NCBI GenBank assembly: GCA_947175045.1
Contig: CAMWLH010000079.1
Coordinates: 1 to 8,299, forward strand
Direction: 5' to 3'
Origin: an uncultured Clostridia bacterium
Lineage (GTDB): Bacteria > Bacillota > Clostridia > Oscillospirales > Ruminococcaceae
Length of the DNA stretch: 8,299 nucleotides
Each line of letters starts with the position of its first letter. The first letter of the stretch is position 1. The notes under the pieces were generated by a model, which saw nothing but the letters and a program-made list of their open reading frames with translations, did no database searches and was not told the DNA's origin. Both the position numbers and the translations under genes were made by a program. Shown piece by piece: positions 1 through 4,757 of this stretch.

Positions 1-72
1 GCTGTATAACGGAATGATGATGTGCAGGTTGTATCAGTATTTTAAGGTTTAATGCGCTGAATAAGTCCCGCC
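1..72. other. Left-edge stretch, no firm gene
   Basis: Nothing certain here. One + strand frame is open from the window edge to a TAA at 50-52 and would give a 16-residue tail (…MCRLYQYFKV). It could be the C-terminus of an upstream gene, possibly the missing partner of the transglutaminase/DUF58 pair, but it is too short to tell. I find no convincing sigma-A promoter in 1-227 for the gene at 228, so that gene may be read from an upstream promoter. Confidence 0.3.
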
Positions 73-211
73 AAGAGCGGCAAAATGCCCGCGCAGGGGA
101 ATTTCAAAAAAGGTCGAGTTTGCCGAAGGGCAAACCAAGACCGGTTCCCGCAATAGCGCGGAGCGGAACAAAGTGGAGCGGAGCGTGCTTGCGGGAATAT
201 TGAAATTCTTT
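73..211 (+). repeat. Structured intergenic repeat, copy 1, nested inverted repeats
   Basis: Three sets of inverted repeats are nested here. The outer arms are GAATTTCAA (99-107) and TTGAAATTC (200-208), extendable by G-U pairs to about 96 and 211. Inside, hairpin A pairs GGTC (112-115) with GACC (139-142) and GTTTGCC (118-124) with GGCAAAC (129-135). Hairpin B pairs TTCCCGCAA (145-153) with TTGCGGGAA (189-197) and holds an 8-base direct repeat GGAGCGGA (160-167, 175-182). As RNA this would fold as a three-way junction ending just before the ribosome binding site of the gene at 228. Bases 73-142 align with 7930-7999, so this is a dispersed repeat. Its role is unknown: it could be a leader structure, a REP/MITE-like element or a bidirectional terminator. 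Confidence 0.75.
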
Positions 212-227
212 TAAATAAGGACAAATT

Positions 228-2483
228 ATGAAGAACAAATCAAAGCCGATTTTTATAACGAGGGAGTATCCGGCGGTATTTCTGTACCTTGCCGCGATAA
301 GTCTTTCGCTGATGTATGTTATAAGCAGAAGTCGGATCGTGGTGTGCACGGTCGCGATGACGGTGTTCAGCGTGGGGGTATTCATGCTGTTTTACGCGCT
401 GAGAAGGCATAAGGGGTTTGCGGCGCTGGCAGCGCTGGCGCTGGGATTTGTGTGTATGACGCTGCTTCATATGGGGCAGTATACCCGCGGCGGTAACAGC
501 ATCATGGATTATATTTTTACCGCGTCGAGCTTTTTCGACCCGTTTTTCGCGGGGGCGAGCATAGTTATATTTTCGGCGGTAGTTGGATTTACCTGCTGCT
601 ATTTTCTGGTGTATTCGCCGAGACCCTGCTTTCTTATGCTGCCGTCGTTTATTCCGCTGATACTTTCGGCGAGAACGGCGGGGGGGCTGCCGGAGGGGAT
701 GCTGATATTTATGCTGGCGGGATTCGCGGCTTCGGCGGCGGTGATGGCTCACCCGGAGTTCCCCGCGGAGAATATATACATAAGAGATAAGAGGTCGGCG
801 CGCGAGAGGATAGGCGCGGTGCTGACGGCGGGAGCCGTACTGGCGGGGCTGCTGGCGGTCATACCGAGAAGCGACGAGACCCCGCAGGGGGAGTATTTGG
901 ATAATGTGTTCTCGGAAACGGGAGGATATTACGCGGCTTCGGAGCGGCTGACGAATTTTCTTATGTCGTCATCGGTGAACACGGGAGCTAATTCTCCGCA
1001 GGGGAATCTTCTGTTTATCGCCAAGGCGGACGCGCCCATGACGGTGGTGCGCTGGGCGTTTGACGAGTATTACGGCAGCGACGGCTGGCGAACGTCGAGG
1101 GAGTTCGACACAGGTTACGCGGATTGGCAGAGCACGGCGAACCACAGCTCCGCGGAGCTTGTTTACAGGCTGAAAAACTCGGCGGAGGAGGGCAGGCTGG
1201 AGGAGTACGCGGGGCTGCTCGAGGATGTTCCATATTCGGTAAATTATATCAGCGGTCAATATATCGAGGACGGAACGGACGCGCTGTCGGCGGATATGGG
1301 AATACTGATACAGGACGGCTCGCAGACGAGCGTGATAATCCACCCGAGCGATACGTTCAAGCTGAACGTGCAGTGGTATTCGGGGAGGTCATTCCGCACC
1401 ATGCGCGACGAGATATTTACCGAGAGCAACCTGCGCAGCAACGCGTCGTATTCGCTGAGCTACTTTACCGACCTGCCCAATGAGGAGTTTATCAAGGCGG
1501 TGGAGAAAATTGATTTCGAGCAGCTTATCGCGGACGCGGCGGAAGAGAACGTAATAACCAATTCCACCGCCAACGCCCTTATCGACGAAAGAGATTTCGC
1601 GGAGCGCTACCGCGAGGTTACCTACGCAAGGGGTATGACGGAGAACATAGAGCGGCTCGCGGAAGAGATAACGGCGGGTCTTGACTCGGACTATGACAAG
1701 GCGCTGGCGATAGAGCGCTGGTTCGGCGAGTCGGGATTTGTGTATGATATGGATTTCGTCCCCGCGGTAGTGGACGCGGAGTATTTCATATTTGACAGCA
1801 AAACTGGGATATGCAGCGATTTCGCCACCGCAGCTACCCTTATAGCGAGAGCCGCGGGGCTTACCGCGCGCTATACCGAGGGCTTTAATCTTTCGGAGGA
1901 GGTGCTGGAGGAGGACGGGCTGTTCCATGTTACCGACGCGCAGGCGCACGCCGTGTCGTCAATATATATGGAGGGCTTCGGGTGGATGTTGATAGACCCG
2001 ACGCGGTACGTTCCCGTTGTGAATGACGAGGAGGGCGGCAGCGGAGCGATACTGTTGTGCGTTGTTGCGGCGGGCATTATTGCCGTGGTCGTGATGATAT
2101 TCCGCAGGCAGCTTTCCGAGCTGCTGTTCGCCGCCGCGTTCCCATTGCGCAAGCCAAAAAGCAAAATACGCGGGGTATATCTCCGTACAAGGGCGCTGGC
2201 GGCTTCGATAAGCGGGAAAAATCCCGATAGCACCGCGGTGGGAGAGGTGCGTGATATAATAACGAGAACGCTGTCGCTGCCCAGGCAGGCGAACAGGATA
2301 TGTGACGCCGCCGACGAGCTTTTCTACGGCAGTGGCGGCACGGCGGAAACAAAGGGACTGCTGCGCTGCTACAAGCAGATAAAGAAAATGAAAAGGAGAA
2401 TGAGGAAATGCCGCATATCGCAAGCTATATCCAGGCGCTGGCGTTCGCGCTGCTCTTTCTTGTTTTCATTAACGGCAGCATAG
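228..2483 (+). CDS. TgpA-like transglutaminase-domain membrane protein
   Basis: 751 residues. The N-terminal third is hydrophobic, with about six or seven likely membrane helices (roughly 13-32, 36-57, 63-81, 105-128, 135-149, 153-175, 194-212). A large extracytoplasmic region follows, with a transglutaminase-like core at about 470-600, then another helix at 607-625 and a basic cytoplasmic tail. The papain-like triad is visible: Cys529 in KTGICSDFATA, His574 in AQAHAVSS and Asp590 in WMLIDPT. The DUF3488-transglutaminase-DUF4129 layout is that of TgpA-type proteins. These are membrane-bound peptidases or amidases of unsettled substrate, usually encoded beside DUF58 and MoxR genes. AAGGA at 217-221, six bases upstream, supports the ATG at 228. 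The last 25 codons overlap the DUF58 gene, and the tail there (arginine-rich, then SFLFSLTAA) reads like out-of-frame sequence, so the true end may differ. The family call is firm; the substrate is unknown. Confidence 0.92.
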   Translation: MKNKSKPIFITREYPAVFLYLAAISLSLMYVISRSRIVVCTVAMTVFSVGVFMLFYALRRHKGFAALAALALGFVCMTLLHMGQYTRGGNSIMDYIFTASSFFDPFFAGASIVIFSAVVGFTCCYFLVYSPRPCFLMLPSFIPLILSARTAGGLPEGMLIFMLAGFAASAAVMAHPEFPAENIYIRDKRSARERIGAVLTAGAVLAGLLAVIPRSDETPQGEYLDNVFSETGGYYAASERLTNFLMSSSVNTGANSPQGNLLFIAKADAPMTVVRWAFDEYYGSDGWRTSREFDTGYADWQSTANHSSAELVYRLKNSAEEGRLEEYAGLLEDVPYSVNYISGQYIEDGTDALSADMGILIQDGSQTSVIIHPSDTFKLNVQWYSGRSFRTMRDEIFTESNLRSNASYSLSYFTDLPNEEFIKAVEKIDFEQLIADAAEENVITNSTANALIDERDFAERYREVTYARGMTENIERLAEEITAGLDSDYDKALAIERWFGESGFVYDMDFVPAVVDAEYFIFDSKTGICSDFATAATLIARAAGLTARYTEGFNLSEEVLEEDGLFHVTDAQAHAVSSIYMEGFGWMLIDPTRYVPVVNDEEGGSGAILLCVVAAGIIAVVVMIFRRQLSELLFAAAFPLRKPKSKIRGVYLRTRALAASISGKNPDSTAVGEVRDIITRTLSLPRQANRICDAADELFYGSGGTAETKGLLRCYKQIKKMKRRMRKCRISQAISRRWRSRCSFLFSLTAA

Positions 2484-3373
2484 GCTGGGCGCTGGTGTAC
2501 GTCCTGGTGGGAGTGGGACTGCTCTCCGCGCTCACCTGCGTGTTTTCGCGGAAGAATTTCACTGTGGAGCTAAAGCCCCGCACGGAGTTCGCGGAGTACG
2601 GCGACAGAATAGAGTACGACGTTGCGGTCAGCAAGAAAGGCTTCTGTTTCCTGCCGTTTATCGAGATCAAAATATGCGGCAGCGCCGAAGCGGTGGTGCA
2701 GACCTCGCTGCTGTTCCGCCGGCAGGCGGTGGTAACAGGCTCATATAAGGCGGAGCGGAGCGGCATGAACACTATTACCGCGCAGTCGGCGGCGTTAAGG
2801 GATTTCTGGAGCATTGTGCGCCTGCGCACCGCCGTATCTGAAACGGCGCTTATCGCGGTAACTCCGCGCCCGATGGAGTATTCGGGCCCCGAGGTGGTAA
2901 TGAAGACCCTGCCCTCGGAGGACGAGGAGGCGGAGGAGGGACGCTCGGTGATGTCGGGCGGTCTGCCCGGGTATGAGCACAGGGAGTACTCCCCCGGGGA
3001 CTCGCTGCGGCGCATAAACTACAAGCTTTCGGCTAAAAAGCGTCGGCTTATGGTAAGGCTGGACGAATCCAACGGGCTGGCGAGCACAAATCTGCTTATA
3101 GCGGAGAGCGGGCTTTCCGAGTGCTGCGATCTGGCGTTCGCGCTGGCACGGCAGCTCGTTATGCGCGGCGGAACGGTAAAGATATTTCATACCGGGGACA
3201 GCATAACGGCGGCTACCCCCGAGACCCTCGCGAAAATGCGGGAGTGGCTCGCGTTCAGATATTACGGGAACAACGAGACTGACGGCGAGCTGCAAGAGGA
3301 GGATTCACCGACCGCAGAAATGCCCGATGTGATATTCAGCGGGGCAGGGGAAGTACAGGTCGTGGCTCAGTAA
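2408..3373 (+). CDS. DUF58 domain protein, partner of the transglutaminase
   Basis: 321 residues. Two closely spaced membrane helices at about 8-22 and 24-46 are followed by a beta-rich region and then the DUF58 signature at 189-217, including EYSPGDSLRRINYKLSAK and a following LMVRL. A von Willebrand A-like fold is usual for the C-terminal half of this family. DUF58 proteins are encoded with MoxR ATPases and transglutaminase-like membrane proteins and are thought to act in envelope assembly or stress, though the mechanism is unsettled. The start is set by AAGGAG at 2393-2398, nine bases before ATG 2408, and by the typical helical hairpin at the N-terminus. It overlaps the upstream gene by 76 bases in another frame, implying co-transcription and perhaps coupled translation. 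No strong terminator follows; an AT-rich dyad lies directly after the stop. Confidence 0.93.
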   Translation: MPHIASYIQALAFALLFLVFINGSIGWALVYVLVGVGLLSALTCVFSRKNFTVELKPRTEFAEYGDRIEYDVAVSKKGFCFLPFIEIKICGSAEAVVQTSLLFRRQAVVTGSYKAERSGMNTITAQSAALRDFWSIVRLRTAVSETALIAVTPRPMEYSGPEVVMKTLPSEDEEAEEGRSVMSGGLPGYEHREYSPGDSLRRINYKLSAKKRRLMVRLDESNGLASTNLLIAESGLSECCDLAFALARQLVMRGGTVKIFHTGDSITAATPETLAKMREWLAFRYYGNNETDGELQEEDSPTAEMPDVIFSGAGEVQVVAQ

Positions 3374-3415
3374 AATTGTTGCTCTTAAAAAAATTTTCTT
3401 TAAGGTTGCAATTTT
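3372..3415 (+). repeat. AT-rich dyad overlapping a -35 box
   Basis: An imperfect inverted repeat fills the gap after the DUF58 stop. The outer arms are AAAATTG (3372-3378) and CAATTTT (3409-3415); the inner arms are CTTAAA (3384-3389) and TTTAAG (3399-3404), continued by A-T pairs around a mismatch. The right outer arm covers part of the -35 box of the following promoter (3406-3411). It may be a weak terminator for the upstream gene pair or an operator for the lipoprotein promoter. AT-only stems also arise by chance. Confidence 0.45.
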
Positions 3416-3434
3416 CATAAAAGTATGATATAAT
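3406..3434 (+). promoter_or_regulatory. Sigma-A promoter of the BMP-family lipoprotein gene
   Basis: TTGCAA (3406-3411) and TATAAT (3429-3434) are separated by exactly 17 bases, and TG at 3426-3427 makes an extended -10. Transcription would start near 3441 and give a leader of about 60 bases. It shows that the lipoprotein gene is transcribed independently of the transglutaminase/DUF58 pair. Confidence 0.87.
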
Positions 3435-3500
3435 AGACATAGCGGTTTTTTACGAGGAAAATAAACGATAATATTCTCTATTAAAGGAGGCTATTTCAAT

Positions 3501-4676
3501 ATGACAAAAGGATTGAAAAGGCTTGCGGCTTTGCTGGCGGTATGCACGGCGCTCGGGGCGGCGGGCTGCAAGGGCGATACGGACAGCGGCGCGGCAACGG
3601 GAGAGGGGACTGTCGAGGCGTCCACGTCGGAGCCGGTAGAGGAGACTGTTAAGGTAGGGTATATCTTCAACGGCAAGGCGGACGGCGGCGGGACTACGGA
3701 GGAGATCAATCTTCAGCGCCTTAAGGCGGCGGGACATTCCGATATTATTACCGAATACATTGACAACGTTACGATATCCGATTTCGGAGAGGCGGTCAAG
3801 ACGCTGGCGGAGGACGGCTGCACCTATATCGTGGCGGCAAGCCCCGTTTACTCGCATGTGGTCACCAGCGTAGCGGGAAAATACATGAACATCAATTTCG
3901 TGTCGTTAGGCTCTCATGTGAGCAGCGCGAACGTGTACGCTTACACCGAGATACCCTATCAGGCGGGATATGTCGCGGGACTGGCGGCAGCGTTCAACTC
4001 CGATAACGAGAAGGTGGGCGTGGTCGCGGACGTCGGGCAGTTTTACTACACTTCGTTTATCAACGCCGTAACGCTCGGAGCGCAGCTTGTGTATGAGAAC
4101 GCTTCGGTAGTGGCTGCTACGGCTGTCGAGGACGGCGAGATACGCAAAGCGGTAGACGCTCTTGTCGCCGAGGGCTGCGATGTTATCGTAAGCTATACCG
4201 AATCATCCGAGACCGCGGAATACTGTGAGAGCAAGGGAATAAAATTCGTGGGTAACATAAACTACGGCGAGAGCGCGGCGGATTATGAGAATATGATAAT
4301 GTATTATTACAGCTCGCGTGACAGCTTTTTCCTTTCACAGTTCAAGCAGATAACGCTTGACACATGGCTCGCGGACGAGTATGTGGGCTCTATGGGCAAC
4401 GGGGTAATCAATATCTCCGAGGCGCTGCCCGCCGCAAAGGACGGCACGCAGGCGCTTATGAATACTCTCGCGGCAAAGGTCTCCGGCGGACAGGCTTACA
4501 TTTTCAGCGGAGAGCTTAAGGATACAAGCGGGAGTATCAAGTATATGCAGTACGACAGCATGAGCGAAAGCGAGATATATAATATGGAGTGGTACGTTTA
4601 CGGGACTAAGGTTCTGGATACATTCCGCCAGCCCAAGGAAGAGCTTGAGATCAACAGCTTTGAGATAAAGGAATAG
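3501..4676 (+). CDS. BMP/PnrA-like substrate-binding lipoprotein
   Basis: 391 residues. A lipoprotein signal peptide (basic start, hydrophobic 8-18, lipobox AAGC with Cys23) is followed by an acidic, Ser/Thr-rich linker to about residue 48. The BMP fold follows: first strand VKVGYIFNG (50-58), IPYQAGYVAGLAAAF (151-165), KVGVVADV (171-178) with FINAVTLGAQ (186-195), and CDVIVSY (226-232). These match the bmp family of ABC-transporter receptors and Med-like proteins (PnrA/TmpC type), which bind purine nucleosides in characterised members. The mature protein would be anchored to the outer face of the membrane. AAAGGAGG at 3483-3490, ten bases upstream, fixes the start. It has its own promoter and terminator, so it is monocistronic. 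No permease or ATPase gene is nearby, so it may serve a transporter encoded elsewhere or act as a sensor. The ligand cannot be read from the sequence. Confidence 0.92.
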   Translation: MTKGLKRLAALLAVCTALGAAGCKGDTDSGAATGEGTVEASTSEPVEETVKVGYIFNGKADGGGTTEEINLQRLKAAGHSDIITEYIDNVTISDFGEAVKTLAEDGCTYIVAASPVYSHVVTSVAGKYMNINFVSLGSHVSSANVYAYTEIPYQAGYVAGLAAAFNSDNEKVGVVADVGQFYYTSFINAVTLGAQLVYENASVVAATAVEDGEIRKAVDALVAEGCDVIVSYTESSETAEYCESKGIKFVGNINYGESAADYENMIMYYYSSRDSFFLSQFKQITLDTWLADEYVGSMGNGVINISEALPAAKDGTQALMNTLAAKVSGGQAYIFSGELKDTSGSIKYMQYDSMSESEIYNMEWYVYGTKVLDTFRQPKEELEINSFEIKE

Positions 4677-4679
4677 TCA

Positions 4680-4713
4680 ATACCGCGCGTCAACAAAACG
4701 CGCGGTATTTTTT
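4680..4713 (+). terminator. Rho-independent terminator of the lipoprotein gene
   Basis: A perfect 11-bp stem, ATACCGCGCGT (4680-4690) with ACGCGCGGTAT (4698-4708), closes a seven-base loop and runs into six T (4708-4713). It begins four bases after the stop codon. Confidence 0.93.
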
Positions 4714-4715
4714 AT

Positions 4716-4747
4716 AAAAAGTTCCCGCGCCCCATACGGGCGCGGGA
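4716..4747 (-). terminator. Rho-independent terminator of the zinc-ribbon gene
   Basis: A perfect 9-bp GC stem, CCCGCGCCC (4724-4732) with GGGCGCGGG (4738-4746), extendable by one T-A pair, has a five-base loop. Read on the - strand it is followed by a T-run (A at 4716-4720 on +). It lies about ten bases past the stop of the - strand gene and back to back with the lipoprotein terminator, so the two convergent genes each have their own hairpin. Confidence 0.88.
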
Positions 4748-4757
4748 TATTTTCGTT

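Noticed and set aside
1..52. Open + strand frame giving a 16-residue tail
   Set aside because: Too short to recognise and could be chance; noted only as a possible end of an upstream gene.
189..217. TTGCGG-17-TAAATA as a promoter for the gene at 228
   Set aside because: The boxes match poorly, the transcript would start at about the ribosome binding site, and the -35 box is one arm of an inverted repeat.
240..752. Long minus-strand open frame rich in Arg, Lys and Gln opposite the transglutaminase gene
   Set aside because: It mirrors the GC-rich codons of the real gene, has no ribosome binding site or recognisable domain, and its composition is typical of an antisense shadow.
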